DNA of 64,000 nucleotides from Mytilus edulis. Lineage: Eukaryota > Mollusca > Bivalvia > Mytilida > Mytilidae. Of this stretch, positions 13,251-26,600 are shown one piece after another (the first letter of the stretch is position 1; every line of letters begins with the position of its first letter). The DNA lies in assembly GCF_963676685.1 (NCBI RefSeq), contig NC_092346.1:30517133-30581132 (forward strand). The letters are read 5' to 3'. A program made the position numbers and the translations under genes. The notes beneath the pieces were generated by a model. That model searched no databases. It was not told the DNA's origin and saw only the letters and a list, made by a program, of their open reading frames with translations.

Positions 13251-13536
13251 GCCAAATGTCACCAAAAACTGACTGAACAGTAAAAGTAAAATTCATAAAA
13301 ACAAATGAAAGAATACTATAACCCATTTTTAAGATGATAAACGTTAGTACCAAGAATCTATACTTCAAGACCATCATGTATCAAATACGAAGTTGATACG
13401 GGATATTTATCAACAAGGTCTTGGTACCTTCCGATGAACTTTACCCCTGGTTCATCAACTTTCTACTTAGACACTGGTCACGTTTTACAAAGTCTGGGTA
13501 GGAGCTGCAAACAATTGTAAAACATGTGACTATTAT

Positions 13537-14793
13537 AAGAATAATAGTCCTAGGTAAAAATGTACACATAGATCAAATCGATGCATAAGCATGCAAGAAG
13601 TTGTAAAACTGTGCACGTGAATTTAAATAAATTTATTTCAATTAATCATTTAATAGAATGTATGCAGCATTTTGCTAATGCTAGTAATGGTGTTCGTCAA
13701 GCTATGAAGGGCCCCAAAAATGAATACATACTTAAGTATTCTCTGTTCGAAGGCAACAAACAAGGCTTTTAAGTGTTTTGTCTAGTCATTTACATGTGTA
13801 GTATGTTTGTACATGACATTTTGCAACACAAACATAGTTACTACTAGTAATTCTACACTTATTTTGACCATACATCTTCCATTCATAAATATTTTATAAG
13901 TAAGTATGGCCTCTAATTGACAAAGAGAAGTATTGTGTAGCACTGTATAATATGTAGCTTTGTCTAAATTGAACAGGTGAACGTAAAGGGGTAAGGACAC
14001 GCCCATTATGCATGTTATGGAGCTACATATATAGTGAATGTGATGTACACAGTATTTATATATATATATTAATGACTTTTAAACAATGATAGGCTATTTA
14101 AAGTTTACTTTTCAATTATAGCTTTTAGAATAAAAACCAAAAACCAGAAAATTGCCAAAAAAACCCATCCATTAGCATCACTTCCTATTATTTGAAAGAA
14201 GAAATAGGTAGATCTTTGATTTCCTGAGACGTATTCTCTATCTATTATGGTTTCGAGATATGAGACAATTAAGTTTTATTATACGACAGGGCGCCCATAT
14301 TGCATGGTTGACATGAAGGAACAAAAATCAAACTGCAGAATAGATACCATTACAACCAAAGAATTAAAGTCTAGACTTCCGTTGCCAGTTAAATGAACTA
14401 CTGTAAGTACATTTTATATTTTCTCATAAAAGTAATTTTATAGAAAACTAAAAACAACTTGTTTATACAATGCCCCTAACTGAGAATGCTTTCATGCATC
14501 AATTTAATCTATGTATTTCTTGATAAATTCATGTTTTTTTGTTGCAGCAGGTTGCTATCATATTAGTTAATTTATTGATTTAATCAAAAATGTATCATAC
14601 AAAATCTTTGTTGTCTATCAGATGGTGTTACTAAATTGTAATCCTGGTACCTTTGATAACTATTTACACCACTGGGTCGATGCCGCTGATGATGGACTTT
14701 TCGTCCCCGAGGGTATCACCAGCCCAGTAGTCAGCACGTCTGTGTTGACATGAATACCAATTATGTGATCATTTTATAAATTTCCTGTTTACA
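13537..14793 (+). repeat. Left arm of large inverted repeat
   Basis: From AGGTAAAAATGTACACATAG to AAATTTCCTGTTTACA this segment reappears in inverted orientation at 15421-16970. It includes the first 750 bp of copy B. The frame at 13581-13772 is partly preserved in the other arm, but I do not consider it a gene. Confidence 0.85.
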
Positions 14794-15417
14794 AAACTTT
14801 TATTTTTTTCGAAAAACTAAGGATTTTCTTATCCCAGACATAGATTACCTTAGCCGTATTTGGCACAACTTTTTGAAATTTTAGATCCTCAATGCTCTTC
14901 AACTTTGTACTTGTTTGACTTTATAACTATTTTGATCTGCGCGTCACTGATGAGTCTTATGTAGACGAAACGCGTGTCTGGCGTACTTAATTATAATCCT
15001 GGTACCTTTGATAACTTATTATGTCATATTCTATTTAAAGATGATAATAGTACTTTTGTACACAAAAAAAATAACGATTGTTTCACTACATCACGCTGTA
15101 TTAAACAATAAACGTTACAATACTTTATGTTTATTTGTAAAACTGTATGCTTATTTACGTTAAGTAATGTAGCTGGGTTCTTCAAACAATTGTAAAACCA
15201 GTCTATTATATTGATGTAATGCAAAGTTTTGTAATTGTTTGTTGAACTGGGCATACATTGTTTTACAATTATCATATGATCTGTGTGCATCATGAACAAT
15301 CCCCCTTGAACGTGTACGAGTGAGCAGTTTATATATGCATGTAAGTAATGCAGCATAGACCATCAAACACTTCAAAAGCCTATAACAGTGCTGGATTCTT
15401 GTGCACGTAAAGTAATT
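14042..15417 (+). repeat. Copy B of the ~1.37-kb direct repeat
   Basis: Near-identical by eye to 11694-13066, including both embedded mussel repeat pieces (about 14638-14750 and 14890-15012). Its last 620 bp form the spacer between the arms of the inverted repeat. Confidence 0.85.
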
Positions 15418-15420
15418 AAT

Positions 15421-16970
15421 TGTAAACAGGAAATTTATAAAATGATCACATAATTGATATTCATGTCAACATCGACGTGCTGACTACTGGGCTGGTGATA
15501 CCCTCGGGGACGAAAAGTCCGTCAACAGCGGCATAGACCCAGTGGTGTAAATAGTTATCAAAGGTACCAGGATTATAATTTAGTAACACCATCTGATGGA
15601 CAACAAAGATTTTGTATGATACATTTTTGATTAAAAATAAATTAACTAATATGATAGCAACCTGCTGCAACAAAAAAACATGAACTTATCAAGAAATACA
15701 TAGATTAAATTGATGCATGAAAGCATTCTCAGTTAGGGGCTTTGTATAAACAAGTTGTTTTTAGTTTTTTATAAAATTACTTTTATGAGGAAATATAAAA
15801 TGTACTTACAGTAGTTCATTTAACTGGCAACGGAAGTCTAGACTTTAATTCTTTGGTTGTAATGGTATCTATTCTGCAGTTTGATTTTTGTTCCTTCATG
15901 TCAACCAATATGGTCGCCCAGTCTTATAATAAAACTTAATTGTCTCATATCTCGAAACCATAATAGATAGAGAATACGTCTCAGGAAATCAAAGATCTAC
16001 CTATGTCTTCTTTCAAATAATAGGAAGTGGTGCTAATGCATGGGGATTTTTGGCAATTTTCTGGTTTTTGGTTTGTATTCTAAAAGCTATAATTGAAAAG
16101 TAAACTTTAAATAGCCTATCATTGTTTAAAAGTCATTAATATATATATATATAAATACTGTGTACATCACATTCACTATATATGTAGCTCCATAACATGC
16201 ATAATTGGCGTGTCCTTACCCCTTTACGTTTACCTGTTCAATTTAGACAAAGCTACATATTATACAGTGCTACGCAATACTTCTCCTTGACAACTAGAGG
16301 CCATACTTACTTATAAAATACTTATGAATGGAAGATGTTTGGTCCAAATAAGTGTAGAATTGCTAGTAGTAACTATGTTTGTATTGCAAAATATCATGTA
16401 CAAACATACTACACATGTAAATGACTAGACAAAACACTTAAAAAAACCATTTTTAAAGTTGATCATGTCTGAGAATCATGAGCGTACGTATTCGGTTCGA
16501 AATTTCTGAGTATCTTTTATTTGTATTACAGGTATTACACATCACTTATCAAATGTTCATTTACAATGTCGGTTGTCTTGCTAATCCCTCTTTCACAACA
16601 AAGTGAGCTGACCCCCCCCCCCCTTTACGCCCCCTCCCCCAAAACAATAATATTAAAAGAACTTGCTTTTATCAACATAATGATTACAGGTCATTTACAC
16701 AGCCCTGTCTGTTTTTCCTTCCTAAAAAGAAAAGTCAGTGGCTTGTTTCTTGCCTTCGAACAGAGAATACTTAAGTATGTATCCAGTTTTGGGGCCCTTT
16801 ATAGCTTGACGAACACCATTACTAGCATTAGCAAAATTCTGCATACATTCTATTAAATGATCAATTGAAATAAATCTATTTAAATTCACGTGCACAGCTT
16901 TACAACTTCTTGTATGATTATGCATCGATTTGATTTATGTGTACATTTTTACCTGGGACTCTTATTCTGC
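15421..16970 (-). repeat. Right arm of large inverted repeat, with a ~290-bp insertion
   Basis: Reverse complement of 13537-14793. It is longer because bases about 16441-16735, including a C-run at 16612-16624, interrupt the homology between the words 'aaaacacttaa' and 'cttgccttcgaacagag'. The inner end TGTAAACAGGAAATTTATAA pairs with the end of the left arm. Confidence 0.85.
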
Positions 16971-17110
16971 ATATACTTTTTACATGTTATACTCGGCCTA
17001 GCGCTGTCTAATGTGGAGCTCCTCTTTTTTCTTTGAAAATATAGGTCCACATCCTAATTCAATTGAATGTTTTAACTTAAGAAGGGAATTTTTATGTACA
17101 CACTCTTGCA

Positions 17111-17785
17111 ATGTACACAGTACATACTTTTAGATATTTGGATGATATTTTGGCTCTCAATAATGACGACTTCAGTATGTATATTAATGAAATTTATCCT
17201 GTTGAACTTACTTTAAATAAAGCTAATACTAACAATGACCACTGCCCTTTTCTCGATCTTGATATCTATATCACTAATGGAAAGCTGAATACTAAAATTT
17301 ATGATAAAAGGGATGATTTTTCATTTCCTATCGTTAATTATCCGTTTTTAGATGGTGACGTTCCCTTGTCACCATCTTACGGTGTTTAGTTATCTCAACG
17401 TGTACGATTCGCTTGTGTAGGTAACAATGTTTTAGATGTTAACGAGAGAAATTTATGTATTACTGAAAAATTATTACACCAGGGTTTACGATATCACAAA
17501 CTATTCAAAACATTTACTAAATTTTATCATCGGTATAAAGACATCATTCGTAAATATAGCTCAACATACAGACTTCTAATACGTTCAGGTATTTCACATC
17601 CAATTTTTTATGGAAATATTCTTTATAAAGCACAAAGGTGTCAGTATTCACCTCAGAAACTTACAAAACCTTTGAATAGAATTATTAAGAAGGGATATAA
17701 TTACGATACTGTTGTCAAGTCATTAAAGATTGCATATTTTGGCGTTAATATTGAGTCACTGATAAGGTCTTTGCATCGGAACTAA
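17111..17785 (+). pseudogene. Reverse transcriptase fragment with one nonsense codon
   Basis: The frame contains FRYLDDILALNNDDF (the YxDD catalytic box in the form YLDD), then HCPFLDLDIYI and KIYDKRDDFSFPIVNYPF, typical of the RT palm/thumb region. A TAG at 17387-17389 interrupts it. The same frame then runs on without further stops to a TAA at 17783-17785, covering a conserved-looking C-terminal region. The 5' part of the polymerase is missing, so this is a 5'-truncated insertion. The exact clade (LINE or Penelope-like) is not resolved from sequence alone. Confidence 0.8.
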
Positions 17786-18420
17786 ACACATTTATTCTAA
17801 AAACAGTTGTTGGCATGACACGGGTTATGTTCTTCTCATATATGTTATGATGGTATGATACTAAACCCCTAACGGGAAGGATTGTGCCTGCTGTTCATAT
17901 GATGAAATCATAATCTTTCAGTCAGTTTAATTGAAGTCTGGAGCTGGCATGTCAGTTAACAGCTAATAGTCTGTTGTTATTTATGTATTATTGTCATTTT
18001 GTTTATTTTCTTTGGTTACATCTTCTGACATCAGACTCGGACTTCTCTTGAACCGAATTTTAATGTGCGTATTGTTATGCGTTTACTTTTCTACATTGGT
18101 TAGAGGTATAGGGGGAGGGTTGAGATCTCACAAACATGTTTAACCCCGCCGCATTTTTGCGCCTGTCCCAAGTCAGGAGCCTCTGGCCTTTGTTAGTCTT
18201 GTATTTTAATTTTAGTTTCTTGTGTACAATTTGGAAATTAGTATGGCGTTCATTATCACTGGACTAGTATATATTTGTTTAGGGGCCAGCTGAAGGACGC
18301 CTCCGGGTGCGGGAATTTCTCGCTATATTGAAGACCTGTTGGTGACCCTCTGCTGTTGTTTTTTATTTGGTCGGGTTGTTGTCTCTTTGACACATTCCCC
18401 ATTTCCATTCTCAATTTTAT
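17786..18420 (+). repeat. 3' tail of the retroelement
   Basis: Directly follows the RT frame and ends CCATTTCCATTCTCAATTTT. Pieces of this tail recur at about 1000-1090, 3800-3935, 6495-6600 and 10735-10805, which makes it a source of the short repeat scraps elsewhere in the window. Confidence 0.7.
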
Positions 18421-18429
18421 GTATCAAAA

Positions 18430-20420
18430 GGACAGAAACACATTTTTGTTTTACGTATCTGCTACTTTAGAATTATATTAAGGATATGTCACATATAATG
18501 AGACAAATATCCACACCAGACTAAATAAATTAGATGCAAGCAACTACGTGTGATCAGAGACATAAAATACACATGGTATTATATCTCTTCGACGTGATCG
18601 TGTGTTGTTGTTCATAATTTTTGGGAAATGTAGTCAGTTTTGTTGTTTTATTTATTCCAAAAAATACTACGATTATGAATTTGAGATTTAGAGGATCGAA
18701 TAAAAAAACAATATTTAAAACATTAAACAGAAACATATTTAGGTTTGATCTCTTGTGAAGAGTCGTATTGGAAATCATACCATATCTTCTTAAATTTTAT
18801 ATAAGATTTAAGATTATCTCGAAACGACGGAAGAATGTAAAAGTAGTGCAAACACGAACATTGAAACTTAAACCAAGTTGAGGGCGAAGTACTTTTTTAA
18901 CTCCAGTGTCCTCAAAATATTATAATCAAATGACCATGTTGACAATAATCAAGTTGGATTTTTTTATACTGGGGGCCGGCATATATGTAACACTCAGAAA
19001 CGTTTCCATCCCCCCAAACGTGTCCATATAAACCGCAAAACATGTCTTGTTGCTAAAGAGCGCCAAAACGTGTTCTATTAATGAGCGGCCAAGTGTGTCC
19101 ATTTTGTTATTCATTTGAAACCCTAACGTTGTGATAAGTCTCACTTTTAAAAGCTTAGAAACCAATTCTGCATGAAGCAGGTCATTTATTGCCCTCATAC
19201 ATTATACATTCATTTAGGCATCATAGGACAATATTAGCACAATAGAAGTCATTTAGTAAATTAGGATGAAAACTGTACGAAACTAATGAATTGCAATCTT
19301 TATGGTGTTTTTTTTTCTAATTACGCAAGTCAAATTTGCCACTGGACATCAAGCAATAAACAGTCAATAGTTAAGTATGTGTTGCAAATTCAGTTTGCAA
19401 TTTTGCGTAATATAACCACAAATATGAAGCACTGGGAAAACTAACAAGATAAAATGTATTAAATTTTCAATTGTGAAATACACTCTATGTGAACTTTAAA
19501 ACAATGATAATTTATATTGATAAAAAAAACAAAAAAAAACGCTGCAAGTAAAAATAAAGTGTTATTGTGCGATTTTTTTTTTTAACCTGGTGGTTTATTA
19601 ATTTACAAGCATAAGTTGGTGTGCACAATCATAGCATGTCTTCAATAGACATTTGTCTTTATGCACTACTACACTATTTCCTCTAGATTTCTGTGGGTAT
19701 CTTTGAAAATACAACCGTACTCGAAGTCTTTTATCGTACCCCGCGCCATTGAATTGTAAACGTTTTTGACTTTACGGAGTAATATTGGTGCTAAAAGTTT
19801 TCAACATTTTAACGTTTTCATCTGGACACCTTTTGGCGGCGAATAACAATTAATATCGGACACATTTGGGGATGTGAGATCGGACACCTTTGTTCGATTT
19901 ATGATTGGAAGGACAAGTTTAGACGAAATGAGACACGATTTGGAATTAGATACTTTTCAGAGTATTACATCAAGGAATTGTATATTTAAATATACAATCG
20001 GCCTGGATTATATACATATAAAAATAACCAATTTCAATGTATAAAGTTATATTATTAACCAACCTATTTATAAGGGTATTGATAACACAAAGGATTTGTA
20101 TAAAACAAAGACAACACATTTGTGTCCCTATTGATTGATTTTTTTTTAAATTTGATTTTGTTGAAAGAAAAAATACCGCATATTACATTGTATTCGAATA
20201 GGCTAATTCAACTCTACTTGATAAAAGTGTCAATGATAAAAATAGAGTTATCTCTCTTTATCCATCTCTTTCCCACCGTTGACTTTTATGTACGTTTTAT
20301 TGTGATGTCCCTTATTAATTTAATAATAAATTATAGAGGAATTAAAAAGCATTATTTAAAAATGATGCTTCATGCGATTTGTTTTTCATGAAGTACGTTA
20401 ACTCTATACAGAAAGCTAAT
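18430..20420. other. Intergenic, possible 1-kb TIR element
   Basis: No gene is recognised. Bases 18985-19025 (TGTAACACTCAGAAACG..AAACGTGTCC) and the reverse complement of about 19925-19972 (TGTAATACTCTGAAAAG..AAATCGTGTC) are similar, suggesting worn terminal inverted repeats around a ~1-kb insertion rich in 'gtgtcc' words. The remainder is featureless. Confidence 0.35.
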
Positions 20421-20435
20421 ACTTTTTTTCATAAC

Positions 20436-20474
20436 CCGGAAGTACTTAGGAAGCATGGGAGAAAACTGACGTCA
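20436..20474 (+). promoter_or_regulatory. Candidate TADA2B promoter: ETS-type and CRE-type sites
   Basis: An ETS-like CCGGAAGT at 20436-20443 and a palindromic CRE TGACGTCA at 20467-20474 lie 130-170 bp upstream of the TADA2B start codon. A second TGACGTCA occurs at 20703-20710 just inside intron 1. No TATA box is evident, which would suit a broadly expressed gene. The motifs are seen; their use is inferred. Confidence 0.5.
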
Positions 20475-20602
20475 TGATTTAGCAAGTCGGAACAAAAGAT
20501 GAGCCGCCACAAAATATTTTGAAAAGATGCGTCTTATTTAGAGTAAATTGTATGGTCTGTCTTATTCATCCTTATTTCTAGGACGCGCATCCACAATAAG
20601 AA

Positions 20603-23600
20603 ATGTCTAAAGTGCGCTGTAATTGCTGTCAGATTGAAATTTCAGGGTTCAGAGTACAGTGTACAGATTGTACAGACTTTGACCTTTGTTTACAGGTGAG
20701 TATGACGTCACTGGCGTGCCTATCAAATGCACATAATCTCTTTTGTTGACCATAATTTTCTTTTTCCTAAAATTATCAAAGATTGTATTTTATGTTTCCT
20801 TTTTTTCAGTGCTATTCACTTGGTGCTGAGATCGGAGGTCATAAAAGAGTTCATGAATACAAGTTGGTGGTATGTACATTGTGATTGGGGATACCCAATG
20901 GAGATCCTACATCTATAAATAGAAATGCTTGAAATCCTAAGTGTAATGTCCTGCTTCAAACAATCATGTCAGTTATAACAAAGGGATTATCTTGCAATTA
21001 ACTTGTATTTGTTTTTATATCCACAATATATAAATTATGAAATTGAACATTTTCTGACAATTGAAAATATTTTTTTTATGGTTGTGCTTGTTCTTCTGTT
21101 TATGGGAAAGACCCTATTGCTGGAGTGTGGAATTTCCCAGAACTGTGTCGCTATGTGCATGGCTGAAGTCCCAGTCTTCATGCTTAACCACAGGCCAAGC
21201 AGCCAAGACTTGTCAAATAGTTTTCAGACTTGACTATGAAAGGCCAACAGAATTTATCTTTTTTCTGAAAATTGAGCTCCTGGCCTATAGATTGAAAAGT
21301 TTTTCATGAAGTCTGAAGTCAGTTATGTGAAAAAAGAAAGTTGAAAAAGTAAATCTTGCTGTGACTTAAAAGTAATGTGACATCTCCGGCAGATATCTCC
21401 CATGTACATGTATACTATATTTTACCCAGGTCAACATGGGCAGTTAACACTCTTGCTGCCGGAGGGACACATATGTCCATGGCTAAATTTATGCAAGCTT
21501 CTCATCAATGCTGTATCTCTTAATTAAAAGAACGAAGATTAAACTGTTTTGTTTTTCTCCAATTGGTCCAAAATGTAATGGTCATTATGTCGTGACGTCA
21601 TATCGAATGATGTCGTTGTTTGGCATGTTACATCACAGACGTTGAGCTGTCTTATTTTCCGGCATATGAAATGCAGCCTTCAAAAACAGTCCGCAGCAAG
21701 AGGGTTAATTCATAAATGCAAAATTCGAACGTTGCGTGTTAGAAGATTTGAAATCTCAAGTTATTTGTTAACTAAATCGGACACTTAAGGTAGTCAAAAT
21801 GGCATTTATCACATGAAATTAATAAAAACCATATAGTTTTTGATTGAAAACACTCATTTCATTTTAAGAAAGATGCATTTTATTCATATAAACCCTAATG
21901 AAGATTTTCCTCAAAGATTTGACAAAACAGTAGTATTGTGAATATTGTTTGTTTTAGAGTGACTACGTAGTAGGAGCTTTTGAACTTGATACACCATGGA
22001 CTCTGGCAGAAGAAACAATGCTTTTAGATGCGGTGGAACAGTATGGATTTGGCAACTGGTAAGTTATCACTTGAACGAATCTTTTCTTTATGACATTCTT
22101 CAGCAATACAGACCACTACTGTAAACTAACTTATTTTCGCGTTTAGCCCTTTCTCTCCCATTTCGCGGCAATTTAATTTCGCAATTCTTAAATTTACTTG
22201 ATGTGGTTTAGTAAAGAAAAATTAAAGTTTCACATATTTGTGATAGTTTTCTTCTCTGAAAAATAAATCGCTCGCGAAAATTAGTTGGTTTACAGTATCC
22301 TCAGTGGTGGCATGTTTTAAAAGTAGGTTATCTTCAGAGAGTCCTATTGAAATTACTAAGATAATTGTATCAGCTAATTTAAGGTTACTTAACAAAAAAT
22401 GTGTTCTGCTTAGTCTATTATGGTCATTGAAGATTCTATTTGTAGGTTGTAAGGTGTTAGATATGATTTGGATAGTATCTATACTAATATATATCTAGTA
22501 TTTCTATACTTTGTCACCTCAAGTGCATGTGTATTGTCTTTCATGGATTTTCCCTTTAATCTGTGATGATGAATAGATGTTACACATGTAATTGTATTTA
22601 GCAGCTTTATTACTAGTGTTGAATATCGTTCCACAGCTAAATTCTGGTTTCTTATCAAAGCATATGTAATGAACAATATGTAACAAAATTAAACATAATT
22701 TTTAAGAAAATAACAATATGTAATGATTATCTTAAAAAAGTCATGACAGTTCCTCACAGATAAAAAAAATTCTATCCATTCAGTACATGTGCATATCAAG
22801 TCAGCCAGACTAGCTGAGTATTGAAATATTTTAAGTAAAAGTAGGACCTGGAATATGGGTTGTGGACCTTTCAGTTTGAAGGGGCAAAGGTCAGGCCCCT
22901 TCCAGTGCCAAATGTTAATTTGAACCCCTGTAATGTTGCATTCATTTAGAGTATATGAACAAATGCTTGTTTCTTTTGCAGGGAGGATGTGGCAAATCAT
23001 GTGGAAAAGAGAACTGCTGAAGGTATTTATTGAGATACTGTAGAAGGCTGTAGCAAAAATTTTATCTGCGAAAGAAATTAAACCTTTCCACAGAATCATG
23101 AGTTTACCTGTCAATATTAAACTTCAGTTCTTTGTCCCTTGAAATATAATGATCACTAGTACTGGAACCTTTAAATTTCTTTTAATAGAAATCCATCACT
23201 CATTGATTAATTTACCTGAAGAACAAGGTGTTGAATAATGAATACACATGTAACAACTCACAAAACTTCATGTGATTTTGTATTTTTTCAGTATCAGTTA
23301 TATTTTCAAATTTTTAAAGGTTAACTTCTGAAGAAGAAAAAAAAATCAGCATTTTTCCTATTGAAAATTGTTTTTTGGTGTGTTTGACATACTACATGTA
23401 ATAGTTATCAAAGGTACCAGGATTATAATTTAATACACCAGACATGCATTTCGTTGTCAAAGACTCATCAGTGATGCTCAGATCAAAATAGTTAAAAAGC
23501 CAAACAAGTACAAAGTTGAAGAGCATTGAGGACCCAAAATATGACAACGGTAATCTAAGCCTAAACTAAAGCTGGACAAAATGACTAGGTTTAAATTTAA

Positions 23601-26600
23601 GCCTTGTTATTAACATGATTAAGATTGATTGATTCAATGAGTAAATAAACACAAAAATGCAAATTTTGGTAGAAACAATGCTAAAACATTGTCAGAAATC
23701 AACATTTTATGTCAGTCAGTGATTGTATCGATCAGATTGAAAATAGCAGTCTTCACGATGAACTGTTAAATCTACAGCCCCGGAGCTCAATTTTTGAAAT
23801 TTTTTAGTTAGATTCTATTGGCCTCTAGATATGATTTTAACAGGCCCGAGAGCAATTTTACCAGCCAGGGCTGCCATTCAGCGTGAAGACTGATAATGAA
23901 TAATTTCCTTATCATGTTTATTATGTGGATATATCGTATCTGTAATCCATAAATTTAAACCATAACATTTTCTTTGTTTACTGACAGAGTGTGAAGACCA
24001 TTATGTAACATTTTTTGTATCAGGAAGTGTTGGAAAAGGTATTTATAATTAAACATGATTTATTATTTAAGTTATCTGGACAAAAACATTTCTACTGTAT
24101 AAAAGCCCAGATTTGAAAATGAAACTGATAAAGAAATATGAAAATTTTAATAACTTAAACAAAGAAGAGTGGTCAGAATTAGAAAAAAAAAGAAATAATA
24201 TTTGTCACTTTGTATATGTAGAAGACCTTAGTTGAAATGATGTAGTGCAAAAAAAAAGTTATAGGTCTTAAGTGCTGATAATAAAGTTTTTATGAGGATT
24301 TCTGATAAAAAAATCTTTAAAATGTTAGTAGTTTTGAATACTTATTTCATTGAAGATCAAAACAGAATTGATCAGGAATGCGTTGAACAACTTTACTTTG
24401 TTCATTGACAACTCTACATCCAAGTCACATTGAACTAGTAAAATGTAAACCATTTTTGGTCAAAGTACATGCATGTTAATCATGTTGATATATTCTGAAA
24501 ACATGATACAAAATGAAAGTTCTGGTTTATGACCCTAAAAAATTACTAAATACCATACATAGTCATGATTTAGAAAATGAAACACTCAATGCATGTAGTT
24601 TTGATGTAAATACACATACTATTTCAACAAGGGTAAAAGAAATTTGGACTAGTATTCTTTATTATTTTTAGTCACAATCAGACCAGATGCTGCAGACGCA
24701 ATAAAAGATCATACATGTCCCAACGGAGGTATGTGGAATGGGAATAGAGATGATTTAGGACTTTTCTTTTTTGTGATAGTATTTGCAAAATTAATTGTTA
24801 TTATTTGCTCCAAAAATATCAGATTGAAAATTTTCAATTTTTCTCTTCTAGATGCTGTTTTTGTACACATGTCTCAAAGGTGTCTCAGAATTTTAATCTA
24901 AAAAAAACTCTGAATTATATTTTTAAATAAAATATGTTTTCATTAAGTTCTAAAAGGGAGGTAACACAGTGAGTCAAATAAATATGAAAAATATGTATTA
25001 GGTTATCTCCTCTATGAAACTTATTTAGAGACAACATGTTGCCACTAACCATATGATTTACTATATCAGGGGCTGATCCAGTCATTTAAATAAGGGGGGT
25101 TTCCAACTAATGTCCCCATTCAAATGCAATGATCTGTCCTAAAGAAAGGGAGGGTTCCAACCACAAGAAACCCCCCTCTGGATTCACCACTGTGTATATG
25201 ACATGTCTTTTATTCAAACTGATGTCTGAGCTTTACAAATATAATTTTTTTTTATAAAATTTCAAAAAGTACTACTGCTCACCTTTAAAATAACTCTTAA
25301 CAGTAACTATATGTATTGCAACACTCACATTAGACATTAGGTGAATATCTAATATTTTAAATTAATAAATTATTGCAATGTTTTCATTATTGCGAAAAAA
25401 ATGCAACAGGGTTATAGTCTCAAGGATTTAAACTCGCATTTTGAAAATTTCTATATGAATTGAACAGGATTTTTCTCAATATTGCTAAAATTAAAATGGC
25501 CTTTGAGTCTTAAATGACAAAATTGCAATAATAAATGCACGCAAAAAATTCTGAATATACAGTTTTAGATTTTAAGTATGCTTTATTCTTTGGCAATTTC
25601 TTGTAAACAGTTGGTTATAATTTCGGAGCAGTTGAACAATTTGGATTGATGAAACAAATTGAAATTTGATGAGAATTTTGAAGAAGAAAAAATGTAATAT
25701 GTGGATAGAAACACATCAGTGAAATGAAAAAAAATATGTGATTGCAAATATTAATGACCAATAGAAGATTTTTAAATAAAAGCTAAACAAATTTTAAAGC
25801 AAAGTACTCATCAGAATTTCTTCTCTTTTCCAGGTCCTTTGTCACCTAGTATAACACAACCAATATCACCTGTAGAACTTAGTCTTCCTGAACAACAAGA
25901 ACTTGGATATATGCCTCTTAGGGATGATTTTGAAAGAGTGAGTTAAGCCATCTTTTTAGGTTGGGTCTACTGTTATAAAATTGACAAGCATACAGTAACA
26001 GCAGATAATATGCTACCAAATTTTCTAGATTGTTATTAATTTGGGATTTCAAGAGTACTGGAATACTTGAGTATGGCTTGGTAGAAAACTGTTTCAAATA
26101 CAACAACAATATTTGACTAATCTGTTTCCTATTGGGATATTGGAGATCATTTTATCTGCATGACTATTGCTTTACACAGCACACTACCTTAAAGATCATT
26201 TGACAAGATCATATCAAATCTGTTGCATTCAATGGTGACCCTTAGTGGTTAAAAGCATCAGTGACTTCAAATCATCCCACCTTTGTTTATATGTTTTCTT
26301 TAGTATTACAAAATGTAAAAGGTGTTTTTAAATTGTTGATTAGATTTTTGTTTACTTTAAAAAAGTAATACATGTAGCTTTTTATCATGAAATATAATTC
26401 CTATGATTAGTTATATTCATCAGACAGTAACCATGGTAACCAACAAAGCTTAAATTGTGTATATAAGTTTATTCTCGTTTTCTGGATATTTTTCATGATT
26501 ATCCCTAAAATTATTGATGTAGTATAGGATATTTTAAAGTCACTTATCTTTCCTCACAATTCATAATAAAAATCATGAACATATTTTATACTCGGGTAAA

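Noticed and set aside
12673-15356. Pair of similar 110-codon minus-strand frames (12673-13005, 15024-15356) as a duplicated gene
   Set aside because: They lie inside the direct repeat, have no domain, and the similarity is explained by the repeat itself.
13581-16925. Frames at 13581-13772 and 16722-16925 (inverted copies) as a conserved small protein
   Set aside because: Many amino-acid differences with no sign of synonymous bias, different ends, and location in the inverted-repeat arms.
22689-23114. 141-codon minus-strand frame
   Set aside because: Antisense to TADA2B exon 4 and its flanking introns; no recognisable domain.
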